NCBI RefSeq assembly: GCF_000379185.1
Contig: NZ_KB900713.1
Coordinates: forward strand, 1-47,665
Reading direction: 5' to 3'
DNA: 47,665 nucleotides
Source: Capnocytophaga cynodegmi DSM 19736
GTDB lineage: Bacteria; Bacteroidota; Bacteroidia; Flavobacteriales; Flavobacteriaceae
The notes under the pieces were generated by a model that saw only the letters and a program-made list of their open reading frames with translations, made no database searches and was not told the origin of the DNA. Shown here in pieces: positions 19,147-27,567 of this stretch. A program made the position numbers and the translations under genes. Positions within the stretch are counted from its first letter, which is position 1; every line of letters begins with the position of its first letter.

Positions 19147-19175
19147 ATTTTAGATAATTTTATTGCAATTCTTAC

Positions 19176-20144
19176 TTATATTTTTCTATCCATCAAATCA
19201 ATAGCAAATTTTCTGATTTCAATCTTTTTATTTTCAGGAATATTCAATTTTTCAAGTGAATCTAAAGATTTTTTTGTGTGTTTTTCAATCTCTTTTTTTA
19301 CAAAATCAGTAGCTTTGGTTTTTATGAAAATCTGCTTTACTCTTTCAACTTTATCAGGATTTTCTTCTGTGTTGTTGTATAAGAAATGTAATTCTCTTTT
19401 CATTTCATTATCAGATAATTCCAGTGCTTTCAAATAAAGCATTGTTTTCTTATTTTCTAGTATATCACCACCTATTTGTTTGCCAAAAGAGCTATCTCCA
19501 AATGCATCAAGATAATCATCTTGAAGTTGAAAAGCCAATCCTAACTGAACCCCAAAGTCATACACAAGTTTCTTATTTTCTTCAGAAGTTTCGGCCACGA
19601 TTGCCCCCATTTGTAAAGCAGCTCCCACTAAAACAGCGGTTTTGTATTTTATCATCAACAGATATTGCTCAGGGGTTACATCATTCTGAGTTTCAAAATC
19701 CATATCCAATTGCTGTCCTTCACAAACTTCTAAAGCTGTTTTGCTAAACAATTTTGCCAACTCCTGAAAAATAGTTGGTTTATAGTTTTCAAACAATTGA
19801 TAAGCAATGATTAACATTGCGTCTCCTGATAGAATTGCCGTATTAGTATTCCACTTGTTATGAACTGTTTGTTTTCCTCTTCTCAAAGGTGCATTATCCA
19901 TAATATCATCGTGAACCAATGAGAAATTATGGAAAACCTCTACTGCCAAAGCTGCGTGAAGAGCCTTTTTATAATCTATTCCAAAAAGATCTGCCCCCAT
20001 TAATGTTAAAATAGGACGAATCCGTTTTCCTTCTAATCCCAAAATATAATGCATTGGTGCATATAGATTTTCAGGTTTTGTTTTAATGACTGATTTTTCC
20101 AGATGATTTAAAAATACCTTTTTATAATCTTCTATAAATGACAT
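19176..20144 (-). CDS. Trans-polyprenyl diphosphate synthase
   Basis: A 322-aa protein starting MSFIEDYKK at 20144; an in-frame ATG 45 bp upstream would add a hydrophobic stretch not typical of the family. Both aspartate-rich motifs are present: DDIMD in LVHDDIMDNAPLRRG and DDYLD in LQDDYLDAFGD. LGLEGKRIRP is the usual substrate-binding entry. It condenses IPP with allylic diphosphates; chain length (farnesyl, geranylgeranyl or longer) cannot be read with confidence. It probably forms an operon with speB. Confidence 0.93.
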   Translation of the reverse strand: MSFIEDYKKVFLNHLEKSVIKTKPENLYAPMHYILGLEGKRIRPILTLMGADLFGIDYKKALHAALAVEVFHNFSLVHDDIMDNAPLRRGKQTVHNKWNTNTAILSGDAMLIIAYQLFENYKPTIFQELAKLFSKTALEVCEGQQLDMDFETQNDVTPEQYLLMIKYKTAVLVGAALQMGAIVAETSEENKKLVYDFGVQLGLAFQLQDDYLDAFGDSSFGKQIGGDILENKKTMLYLKALELSDNEMKRELHFLYNNTEENPDKVERVKQIFIKTKATDFVKKEIEKHTKKSLDSLEKLNIPENKKIEIRKFAIDLMDRKI

Positions 20145-20252
20145 AATTATATATGTAATAAAATAAAAACTGCCAAAGAAAGCCAACACAGCAATCTTTC
20201 ACAGTTCTTGTATATTAGTTTTGAATATTCACAAATTTATTTGATTAGAAAA

Positions 20253-20972
20253 TCAAGCCTCAGCTTCTTTCATAGTGTGATAGACATTTTGCACGTCGTC
20301 GTCTTCCTCTATTTTTTCAAGAAGCTTTTCTACATCAGCCTGTTCTTCAGCAGATAACTCCTTAGTTACCTGAGGAATACGATCAAATCCAGAAGATAAA
20401 ATTTCTATGTTTCTGCCTTCCAACTCTTTCTGGATAGCTCCAAAACTTTCGAAAGGTGCATAAATATGAATTCCGTCTTCATCAGCAAAAACCTCTTCTG
20501 CTCCAAAGTCAATCATCTCAAGTTCAAGTTCTTCTGGGTCAATTCCTTCCGCATTTATTCTAAAATTGCAGGTATGGTCGAACATAAATTCAACTGAACC
20601 AGAAGTACCGAGAGTTCCGTTACATTTGTTAAAATAGCTACGGATATTTGCCACTGTACGATTATTGTTATCGGTCGCTGTTTCAATCAAAATAGCAATT
20701 CCGTGAGGTGCATAACCTTCAAAAAGAACCTCTTTGTAGTTTGCGGTATCTTTTTCAGACGCTTTTTTGATAGCTCTTTCTATATTTTCTTTTGGCATAT
20801 TTGCCGCCTTAGCATTTTGAATTACAGCTCTTAATCTTGAGTTAGACTCAGGATGAGGACCTCCCTCTTTCACTGCCATCACGATGTCCTTTCCAATACG
20901 TGTAAATGTTTTTGCCATCGCAGCCCAACGCTTAAACTTTCGGGCTTTTCTAAACTCAAATGCTCTTCCCAT
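20253..20972 (-). CDS. YebC/PmpR-family protein
   Basis: A 239-aa protein of the YebC/PmpR group, first described as transcriptional regulators and now also linked to relief of ribosome stalling. Signature segments: MGRAFEFRKARKFKRWAAMAK, KEGGPHPESNSRLR, NMPKENIERAIKKA and LFEGYAPHGIAILIE. The C-terminal acidic region is typical. It is flanked by psd 61 bp upstream on the same strand and by the prenyl synthase downstream. Confidence 0.95.
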   Translation of the reverse strand: MGRAFEFRKARKFKRWAAMAKTFTRIGKDIVMAVKEGGPHPESNSRLRAVIQNAKAANMPKENIERAIKKASEKDTANYKEVLFEGYAPHGIAILIETATDNNNRTVANIRSYFNKCNGTLGTSGSVEFMFDHTCNFRINAEGIDPEELELEMIDFGAEEVFADEDGIHIYAPFESFGAIQKELEGRNIEILSSGFDRIPQVTKELSAEEQADVEKLLEKIEEDDDVQNVYHTMKEAEA

Positions 20973-21033
20973 AAATTTCTTTTACTTTTTTTATAAAAAA
21001 TTAAATTAAAAAATAATTTCTGTGTTTAACTTC

Positions 21034-21684
21034 CTATTTTTCAGCTATTACATCAACGCCTCCCTTAACAGTTTGCCCTAACTCAATGTTTATCTTCGTT
21101 CCTAAAGGCAGGAATAAATCCACACGTGAGCCAAATTTAATGAAACCAGCATCAGCTCCCTGAATAGCCACATCTCCTTCCTTTGCATAATTCACAATAC
21201 GTTTAGCCAAAGCTCCTGCTATTTGTCGATATAATACCTGTCCAAATATTTGATTTTCAACAACGATTGTAGTTCTTTCATTTTCTTCAGAAGCCTTCGG
21301 ATGCCAAGCTACCAAATATTTTCCAGGGTGATACTTACTGAAAACTACTTTTCCCCCTAAAGCATAACGAGTTACGTGTACATTAATAGGTGACATAAAA
21401 ATAGAAACCTGCAAACGCTTATCTTTAAAATATTCTTTTTCCTCAACTTCTTCAATAACCACAACTTTTCCATCTACTGGAGCAATTATATGATTATCAT
21501 TCTTTTGCGTAAATCTTTTAGGATTTCTAAAAAACTGAAGTATTAAAACCAAAAACACTATTGCGATAGCTTGAATGAGTTTTTGTAGCCAAAAAATATC
21601 AACAAAAAAATGAGCTAATAATGCAACTCCCACAGTTATTGCAAAAGTAACAAGAATTATTTTAAAACCCTCTTTATGAAACAT
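21034..21684 (-). CDS. psd: Phosphatidylserine decarboxylase proenzyme (short type)
   Basis: A 216-aa protein of the short, archaeal-type Psd family. It self-cleaves at Gly-Ser in IKFGSRVDLFLP, near the C-terminus, to produce the pyruvoyl group. An N-terminal membrane segment (about residues 8-45, two close hydrophobic stretches) anchors it in the inner membrane. IFMSPINVHVTRYALGG and HPGKYLVAWHPKASEENERT-type segments are conserved. It makes phosphatidylethanolamine. No pssA is in the window. A -7 element TATATTTG lies at 21739-21746 on its strand. Confidence 0.93.
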   Translation of the reverse strand: MFHKEGFKIILVTFAITVGVALLAHFFVDIFWLQKLIQAIAIVFLVLILQFFRNPKRFTQKNDNHIIAPVDGKVVVIEEVEEKEYFKDKRLQVSIFMSPINVHVTRYALGGKVVFSKYHPGKYLVAWHPKASEENERTTIVVENQIFGQVLYRQIAGALAKRIVNYAKEGDVAIQGADAGFIKFGSRVDLFLPLGTKINIELGQTVKGGVDVIAEK

Positions 21685-21738
21685 ATATGTAAAATTTTCA
21701 AAAAATCAATTTAATGTGTAAGAAGAAAAACTTTTCGG

Positions 21739-21746
21739 CAAATATA
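21739..21746 (-). promoter_or_regulatory. -7 promoter element for psd
   Basis: The minus strand reads TATATTTG, an exact TAnnTTTG match, 55-62 bp before the psd ATG. No clear -33 element. Confidence 0.5.
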
Positions 21747-21777
21747 TAAATAAAAAATTGAAAAATACGAATATTTT

Positions 21778-22479
21778 TTAACTACCTATAATAAAAATAG
21801 CAGGTCGTTTTTGGAAGGAAATATTCGTTTTTCGCCACTGAGCTATGGTTTGAGTTTTTATTTCCTCTGTTTCCAGACTAATGTCACAAGCAACACATAA
21901 CATAGTTGTTGGCTGTAAAATTTCTTTTAAATCAGCTAACATTTTATCATTTCTGTAAGGAGTTTCAATAAAAATTTGAGTTTGATTATTTTCTACCGCT
22001 TTTTTCTCAAGAGATTTCAATGTTTTTCTTCGATCTGATTTATCAATTGGAAGATAACCATTGAATGCAAAACTTTGTCCGTTTAGCCCACTTGCCATCA
22101 TAGCCAATAATATAGAAGAAGGACCTACTAAAGGAATCACTTTAATTTGCTTTTTATGAGCTATTTTGACAATTTCCGCACCTGGATCTGCAATTCCAGG
22201 ACACCCTGCCTCTGAAATAATTCCCATCGAAAATCCATTTGTACAAGGCTCCAGAAAAGAAGGCAATTCATCTGGAGAAGTATGTTTATTAATAGTAAAA
22301 AAGACTAACTCTTGTTGTGATTTATCGGGAGCAATTTGTTTTATGAACTTTCTTGCTGATTTTTCATTTTCCACAATAAAGTGTTTCAATGAACGAACAA
22401 CACTCTCAATCTGATTTGGTAAAACCATATCAGCGGAACTCTCTCCTAAAAAATTAGGAATCAGATAGATACTCGACAT
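21778..22479 (-). CDS. Tetrapyrrole-methylase-fold SAM-dependent methyltransferase (RsmI-related)
   Basis: A 233-aa protein with the TP-methylase fold. EAGCPGIADPGAEIV and VPLVGPSSILLAMMASGLNG match the RsmI group, where they bind SAM, and NGYLPIDKSDRRKTLKSLE matches the following segment. RsmI methylates the 2'-O of C1402 in 16S rRNA; this protein is shorter than standard RsmI (about 280 aa) and belongs to a Bacteroidota branch, so the exact target is uncertain. The start begins with MSSIYLIPNFLGE. The spacer before it is 42 bp from the phosphatase stop on the same strand. Confidence 0.85.
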   Translation of the reverse strand: MSSIYLIPNFLGESSADMVLPNQIESVVRSLKHFIVENEKSARKFIKQIAPDKSQQELVFFTINKHTSPDELPSFLEPCTNGFSMGIISEAGCPGIADPGAEIVKIAHKKQIKVIPLVGPSSILLAMMASGLNGQSFAFNGYLPIDKSDRRKTLKSLEKKAVENNQTQIFIETPYRNDKMLADLKEILQPTTMLCVACDISLETEEIKTQTIAQWRKTNISFQKRPAIFIIGS

Positions 22480-22521
22480 AAATTCAGAAAACTAAATATG
22501 GAATAAGTTAAAAATGATACT

Positions 22522-22986
22522 TTAGTGAATACTTTTTAACTTTTCACTTATCACATCACAAGCCTCGTCAATCATAGTAAATACGGCTCGAAAATCATTT
22601 TTATCTCCGTAGTATGGATCGGGAACTTCTTTCAAGGTTGCTTTACCAAGCGTATCTAATAAAAAAGAAACTTTTTCTCGATTTTTGGTATTTTCTGTCA
22701 ATTCACAAACATTAGCGTAATTACTTCTGTCCATTACAAAAATGTAATCAAATTTATCAAAATCATCGACCGAAATTTGACGTCCCTTTAGGTTAGAGAT
22801 ATCAATTCCATTTTTACGAGCGACTTCTATGGAACGACGATCAGGAGCTGCTCCTACGTGGTAATTTGAAGTTCCTGCAGAATCCACCTCAAACTTCTCA
22901 GAATCAAGTTTTGACCTTAAAATCCCTTCTGCTAATGGAGAACGACAAATATTCCCTAAGCAAACCATTAATATTTTTGTTTTCAT
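22522..22986 (-). CDS. Low-molecular-weight protein tyrosine phosphatase
   Basis: A 154-aa protein with the active-site loop CLGNICRS (Cys9 to Arg15-Ser16) at the N-terminus and the general-acid aspartate in EVPDPYYG. These are all the catalytic residues of the family, and the length is usual. It removes phosphate from tyrosine or, in some members, arginine. The promoter 30 bp upstream is a close match to consensus. It probably leads a transcript with the methylase gene. Confidence 0.94.
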   Translation of the reverse strand: MKTKILMVCLGNICRSPLAEGILRSKLDSEKFEVDSAGTSNYHVGAAPDRRSIEVARKNGIDISNLKGRQISVDDFDKFDYIFVMDRSNYANVCELTENTKNREKVSFLLDTLGKATLKEVPDPYYGDKNDFRAVFTMIDEACDVISEKLKSIH

Positions 22987-23015
22987 TTAAAATTTTATAG
23001 TAAGTTTAAGCATCG

Positions 23016-23046
23016 CAAAGTTACATTTTTTATAAAGAAAAACAAA
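23016..23046 (-). promoter_or_regulatory. Consensus promoter for the phosphatase gene
   Basis: On the minus strand TTTG (23046-23043) and TAACTTTG (23023-23016) are separated by 19 bp, matching the Bacteroidota -33/-7 consensus. The leader to the ATG would be about 24 nt. Confidence 0.75.
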
Positions 23047-23077
23047 TTAAGTTACGCTTCTTTACAAATTCTTGATA

Positions 23078-23107
23078 TAAAAAATCCCAAGCTTTTAAAC
23101 TTGGGAA
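23078..23107 (-). terminator. Rho-independent terminator after dnaA
   Basis: TCCCAAG at 23085-23091 pairs with CTTGGGA at 23100-23106; the A-run at 23079-23084 becomes a U-tract on the minus-strand transcript. The hairpin begins 8 bp after the dnaA stop. Confidence 0.85.
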
Positions 23108-23114
23108 TATAATT

Positions 23115-24533
23115 TTAATTGGATATTTTCAAAGTCAAATCATCAACATATTTTTTGAATTCACGATCAGTTTCCGCCAGATTTTCAACCGTCTTACAAG
23201 CGTGTAGAACAGTTGCGTGATCACGTTGCCCTATTTGTGAACCAATAGTGGTAAGTGAATTTTTAGTGTACTTCTTAGCAAAAAACATTGCCAACTGACG
23301 TGCCTGTACTATATTTCTTTTGCGTGTTTTTGATTGTAATGCTTCTAAATCTACTTGAAAATAATCTACAACTATCTGCTGTATTTGGTCGATAGTTATT
23401 TCTTTTCTGTGATTTTTTATAGATTTTTCAATAATGCTTTGAGCCAACTCAATTGAATATTCCTTACGATTGAAAGCAGCTTGAGCTATCAATGAGTTGC
23501 TAACTCCTTCTAATTCACGCACATTAGTTCTCACATTATGAGCTAAATATGCAATAATCTCATCACTAATTTCAGCTCCATCTGTGTAGAACTTATTCTT
23601 TAAAATTTTGTAACGTGTTTCATAATCAGGAGCTTGTAACTCTGCTGATAATCCCCACTTGAATCGTGATAGCAGTCGCTGCTCAATATCTTGCATATCC
23701 ACAGGAGCTTTATCTGATGTCAAAATTACCTGCTTATTATTTTGATGCAAATGATTAAAAATATGGAAAAATGCATCTTGAGTTTTTATTTTTGACGACA
23801 AAAATTGGATATCATCAACAATAAGCACATCAATTAACTGGTAAAAATGGATAAAATCATTCAATGTATTTTTATCCTTGTCTTTTGACATTGTAGCATT
23901 TACAAATTGTTGTGTAAATTTTTCAGCGGAAACATACAACACCTTTTTCTTAGGATGTTTCTCCTTGATTTCCACACCGATAGCGTGAGCTAAATGCGTT
24001 TTTCCAAGTCCCACACCGCCAAAAATAAACAAAGGATTGAATGATGTACCACCAGGTTTGTTGGCTACAGCTATTCCAGCCGAACGAGCCAAGCGATTGG
24101 AAGCTCCCTCAACAAAATTGTCAAAGTTTTGGTTGAGATTAAGCTGTGGGTCAATTGTAATCTCGCGAATTCCAGGAATAATAAATGGGTTTTTAAGCTC
24201 TGGATTTTTGTTTTGAACAGATACAGTTACTGATTGTTTTGCCAACTCAGGACGGTTTGTACTTGGAACTTGCTCCTTGACAGAAGCATCTATAATGTAC
24301 GTTAATTTAGAATTAGCTCCTATAGCAAAAGTCAATGCCGATTTAAGTAATGATATGTAATTTTCCTCCAAAAACTCGTAGAAAAACTTACTTGGAACTT
24401 TGATTTTAAGTGTATTACCATCTAATCCCACAGGCACAATGGGAGCAAACCAAACGTTAAATGGCTGCTCATCAATGTTGTCTTTAATAAAATCAAGACA
24501 CCTACCCCAAACTTTTTCGGCTAAATCTTTCAT
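23115..24533 (-). CDS. dnaA: Chromosomal replication initiator protein DnaA
   Basis: A 472-aa AAA+ initiator. Domain I (about residues 1-85) with the PFNVWFAPI segment, a variable linker, then Walker A GGVGLGKT (172-179), Walker B VLIVDDIQFL and the arginine finger region QRLLSRFKWG. The C-terminal helix-turn-helix domain carries the signature RDHATVLHACKTV that reads DnaA boxes. Complete and of normal length. It is monocistronic here: a hairpin terminator follows and dnaN is not adjacent. One DnaA box lies 142 bp upstream. Confidence 0.97.
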   Translation of the reverse strand: MKDLAEKVWGRCLDFIKDNIDEQPFNVWFAPIVPVGLDGNTLKIKVPSKFFYEFLEENYISLLKSALTFAIGANSKLTYIIDASVKEQVPSTNRPELAKQSVTVSVQNKNPELKNPFIIPGIREITIDPQLNLNQNFDNFVEGASNRLARSAGIAVANKPGGTSFNPLFIFGGVGLGKTHLAHAIGVEIKEKHPKKKVLYVSAEKFTQQFVNATMSKDKDKNTLNDFIHFYQLIDVLIVDDIQFLSSKIKTQDAFFHIFNHLHQNNKQVILTSDKAPVDMQDIEQRLLSRFKWGLSAELQAPDYETRYKILKNKFYTDGAEISDEIIAYLAHNVRTNVRELEGVSNSLIAQAAFNRKEYSIELAQSIIEKSIKNHRKEITIDQIQQIVVDYFQVDLEALQSKTRKRNIVQARQLAMFFAKKYTKNSLTTIGSQIGQRDHATVLHACKTVENLAETDREFKKYVDDLTLKISN

Positions 24534-24674
24534 TATTGATTAAAAAGTCAAAATATTATTCTTACTTAATGAGAGATTAAGTATTTTATCTGTTGCTCTT
24601 TTCAAAAAAACATATAAATTTGCGAGAATTAAATAAACACACACCAAAATGTCACCTTCTCGAGGAAGCAAAAT

Positions 24675-24683
24675 TGTGAATAA
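24675..24683 (-). promoter_or_regulatory. DnaA box upstream of dnaA
   Basis: The minus strand reads TTATTCACA, an exact match to TTATNCACA. It is the only perfect box I see in the 247-bp spacer between dnaA and the thioesterase gene. This suggests autoregulation rather than a full origin. Confidence 0.5.
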
Positions 24684-24780
24684 ATTTTGAATAAAAAAAA
24701 TTATTTAACCCTTGTTTTTTTCATTTTTTTTTACAAGGAAGAAAAGTTAAACTTTGTTAATATAAAAATACCCTCTGAAT

Positions 24781-25197
24781 ATGAAAGATTTATATTTTGA
24801 CTATACTTTAAGAACTCGTTATGCGGAAACTGACCAAATGGGCGTTATCTATTATGGTAATTATCCTCAGTATTTGGAATTGGGAAGAGTAGAATGGCTT
24901 AGAGAGCTCGGGATTTCTTACAAAAAATTGGAAGAAGAAGGGATTATGTTACCCGTAGTCTCTTTGCAAATAAATTATAAAAAACCAGCCTTTTACGATG
25001 AATTAATCACTGTCAGAACAAAATTCAAAAACATTTCTTCAAGCAAAATAGAGTTTGATTATGAGATAATTAACGAAAAAGGAGAAATAATTTCAACTGC
25101 AAATACAACATTAGTTTTTGTTGATATGAAAACTTGGAAACCAACCCGTTGTCCTGAAAAAATTATAGCCCTTATTGAAGCTAAAAAAGAAGCTTAG
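24781..25197 (+). CDS. Acyl-CoA thioesterase, hotdog fold (4HBT/YbgC group)
   Basis: A 138-aa single hotdog domain. The N-terminal RTRYAETDQMGVIYYGNYPQ segment carries the catalytic Asp of the 4-hydroxybenzoyl-CoA thioesterase group, followed by the long helix YLELGRVEWLRELG. It cleaves acyl-CoA thioesters; substrate unknown. It is transcribed away from dnaA, and its 3' end overlaps the convergent rhomboid gene by 4 bp. Confidence 0.92.
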   Translation: MKDLYFDYTLRTRYAETDQMGVIYYGNYPQYLELGRVEWLRELGISYKKLEEEGIMLPVVSLQINYKKPAFYDELITVRTKFKNISSSKIEFDYEIINEKGEIISTANTTLVFVDMKTWKPTRCPEKIIALIEAKKEA

Positions 25198-26036
25198 CTA
25201 TTCATATCTTTGCTTACTTCAAACAAAAATTTTTTCTCCTCTTCTGTTAAACTTGTATAGCCACTTGCGCTGATTTTATCTAATAAAATATTAACTTTAT
25301 GTTGTTTTAATTTCTGAGATTCACTCAAATCATCATTTGATTTTAAAGGTTTTACATTTTTATTAGAAACATTATTTTTTGTTAATTTAACTATTTTTTT
25401 GCTTTTTAAATAAATTGGTTTTTTAGCTAAAATTCCTATAAAGTACCCCGTGAAAGCTCCTCCCAAATGAACAATTTTGCCACCAGGATTCGATGAAATC
25501 TGAATAATATCATACAATATTAAAAACGAAACAACCGCCCATAATTTCATCTGAATCGAAAACAGCAAATAGACTGTGTATTTTGGAACAATTACAGTAA
25601 TAAAAACCAACAAAGCCATAATAGCACCCGATGCTCCCAACAAAATAGAACCATCAAATAAAAGAGGAAATAACGCCTCTATGAGCAAAAAGGAGATTCC
25701 ACTGAAAATAATTCCTGTACAATAAACCCTTACAAATTGCTTGTTATTGAATAAATTAAAGAATATGCGTCCTGCAAAAAATAGCATCAGCATATTCCAA
25801 AATAGATGTTGGAAGTTGGCGTGAAAAAAAGAATAAGTAACTATCGTCCAAGGTTTTGTCAAAAATTCATTTATGCTCTGAGGTAATCCTACCCACGTAT
25901 TAATTTGAAATTGTGAAAGTTCTGAGAAAACTATTAGTAAGCGAGTAATTAAAAATAATAACACGTTGAGCAGAATTACTTGTTCTGCCAAATTTATTCT
26001 TTTTATTTGTAATTTTTGTAACAAATAATTAACCAT
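25194..26036 (-). CDS. Rhomboid-family intramembrane serine protease
   Basis: A 280-aa protein with about six membrane helices. The catalytic dyad is visible as Ser136 in LLGASGA and His190 in IVHLGGAFTGY, and the HANFQHLFWNML segment provides the usual helix-2 histidine and asparagine. A soluble, lysine-rich C-terminal tail of about 75 residues follows the last helix. The start overlaps the end of the nifU-like gene by 8 bp, so translation is likely coupled. The substrate is unknown. Confidence 0.93.
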   Translation of the reverse strand: MVNYLLQKLQIKRINLAEQVILLNVLLFLITRLLIVFSELSQFQINTWVGLPQSINEFLTKPWTIVTYSFFHANFQHLFWNMLMLFFAGRIFFNLFNNKQFVRVYCTGIIFSGISFLLIEALFPLLFDGSILLGASGAIMALLVFITVIVPKYTVYLLFSIQMKLWAVVSFLILYDIIQISSNPGGKIVHLGGAFTGYFIGILAKKPIYLKSKKIVKLTKNNVSNKNVKPLKSNDDLSESQKLKQHKVNILLDKISASGYTSLTEEEKKFLFEVSKDMNS

Positions 26037-26928
26037 TTAGGGCAACAACACGAATGTCAGGGTTTTGTAATTGTTCTTTTAAAATTGACTCAATACCATT
26101 TTTCAAAGTTAACGTTGATGACGGACAGCCACTACAAGCACCTTGCAGAATCACTTCAACCAAATGATTATCATTATTATATGAGACAAATTCAATGTTT
26201 CCTCCATCAAGAGTTACTGCTGGTTTTATGTACTGGTCGAGAATTGAAACTATTTTTTGAGAAGTTATATCAGTAGTGATAATCTTATTTTCCTTTTTCT
26301 GCTCTTTTTCTATACGCTTCTTAATTTCACCAGATAAGATAACGGCATTACCTTGAACTAAATAATTTCTGATAAATTCTCTTAACTCCATAACCACATC
26401 ATACCAATCAACAACGTCGTGCTTTGTCACAGATATATAGTTATTATCCAAAAAAACTTCTTTCACAAAAGGAAATTCAAACAAAGCAGTTACTAGTGGA
26501 GCATCTTTAGCTTCAGAAATGTTTTTGTATTCAAAAATTTCAGGAACCAATTGTTTGTTTACCACAAACTTCATTACAGCAGGATTAGGAGTGCTTTCGG
26601 CATAAACAGTTATTGGATTCTTTATCTCTACTGAATCATTAATAATCAATTCTTTACCTGATTTGATATATTCCAATACCTGTTCGGCTACTTCTTCTTG
26701 TACATCTTCCCATTCCACTATAGGATAGCGTTTTAGTGCAATGAAATTACTTGAAATATAAATAGTTTTTATAAAAGGCAAATAGAAAAGTTGCTTGGCT
26801 AAAGGAGAATTTTTTGCTTCATCAATATTTTTAAACTCATAACTTCCTTTTACCAAAGCCTTTGAAGCTTCTAATTTTATAATTTCAGGATTATTTGTGG
26901 TTTGTATAGAAAGTGTTATATCTGTCAT
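26029..26928 (-). CDS. NifU/Nfu-type Fe-S scaffold with two N-terminal Nfu_N domains
   Basis: A 299-aa protein that carries and delivers iron-sulfur clusters. The C-terminal NifU domain has Cys265-x-x-Cys268 in GACSGCPSSTLTLK. Before it are two tandem, similar domains: residues about 8-95 (NNPEIIKLEASKAL to the KSGKELI segment) and about 108-198 (ESTPNPAVMKFVVNK to the VQGNAVI segment). Both share the pattern FEYKNI.EAKDAPL..LF.FPFVK and a VVDWYDV-like motif, but only the second keeps the TPNP signature. The first therefore looks like a diverged duplicate. A promoter -7 element lies 17-24 bp upstream. Confidence 0.93.
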   Translation of the reverse strand: MTDITLSIQTTNNPEIIKLEASKALVKGSYEFKNIDEAKNSPLAKQLFYLPFIKTIYISSNFIALKRYPIVEWEDVQEEVAEQVLEYIKSGKELIINDSVEIKNPITVYAESTPNPAVMKFVVNKQLVPEIFEYKNISEAKDAPLVTALFEFPFVKEVFLDNNYISVTKHDVVDWYDVVMELREFIRNYLVQGNAVILSGEIKKRIEKEQKKENKIITTDITSQKIVSILDQYIKPAVTLDGGNIEFVSYNNDNHLVEVILQGACSGCPSSTLTLKNGIESILKEQLQNPDIRVVALNG

Positions 26929-26944
26929 TTCGAATAAATTTTGG

Positions 26945-26952
26945 CAAAGCTA
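26945..26952 (-). promoter_or_regulatory. -7 promoter element for the nifU-like gene
   Basis: The minus strand reads TAGCTTTG, an exact TAnnTTTG match, with a leader of only about 11 nt. No clear -33 element. Confidence 0.5.
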
Positions 26953-27018
26953 TTCATTTTTTTGCTCTTCCGAAAATTATATATAGAAAAATTTAATCGA
27001 ACTCTTTTTAACTTATAT

Positions 27019-27549
27019 TTATTGATTTAATTTTTTCCACAAATCCCAAATGACAATTCCTGCGCTTACCGAAATATTTAAAGAATGCTTTGTTCCATAC
27101 TGCGGAATTTCAATAACTCCGTCAGAAGCAGAAACCACCTCCTGCTCCACTCCTTTTACCTCATTTCCAAATATAACCGCATATTTTGTGGCTGAGTTGG
27201 GCTGAAAATTATTTAGCATTACGGATTTTTCTGTCTGTTCAACACTAATGACACGAATTCCTTCTGATTTTAAGCGTTCCACAACCGAAATTGTACTTTC
27301 AACATACTCCCAATCAACACTTTCTGTAGCCCCAAGTGCCGTTTTATGAATTTCTTTATTCGGAGGAGTTGCCGTTATACCACAAAGAAATATTTTTTCA
27401 ATCAAAAAAGCATCACAAGTTCGAAAAACAGAACCTATATTATTCAAACTCCGAATATTATCTAAAATTACAATGAGTGGTGTTTTAGTTGCTTTTTTAA
27501 ATTCTTCTATTTCTAATCGTTGTAACTCACTATTGGCTAATTTCCGCAT
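27019..27549 (-). CDS. SpoU/TrmH-family RNA 2'-O-methyltransferase
   Basis: A 176-aa SPOUT-fold enzyme. Motif 1 is LDNIRSLNNIGSVFRTCDAF, motif 2 is AVIFGNEVKGVEQEV and motif 3 is EIPQYGTKHSLNISVSAGIV, all conserved. The catalytic Arg lies in motif 1 and the knotted SAM site is formed by motifs 2 and 3. It methylates a ribose 2'-hydroxyl in tRNA or rRNA; which site is not known. It starts 18 bp after the relA/spoT stop and is probably in the same transcript. Confidence 0.92.
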   Translation of the reverse strand: MRKLANSELQRLEIEEFKKATKTPLIVILDNIRSLNNIGSVFRTCDAFLIEKIFLCGITATPPNKEIHKTALGATESVDWEYVESTISVVERLKSEGIRVISVEQTEKSVMLNNFQPNSATKYAVIFGNEVKGVEQEVVSASDGVIEIPQYGTKHSLNISVSAGIVIWDLWKKLNQ

Positions 27550-27567
27550 ATTTTGTTGTGTAAAAAA

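Noticed and set aside
20145-20189. Upstream ATG for the prenyl synthase
   Set aside because: It would add a hydrophobic segment not expected in this soluble enzyme; MSFIEDYKK is the usual type of opening.
24534-24780. Possible replication origin beside dnaA
   Set aside because: Only one perfect DnaA box is present and no box cluster.
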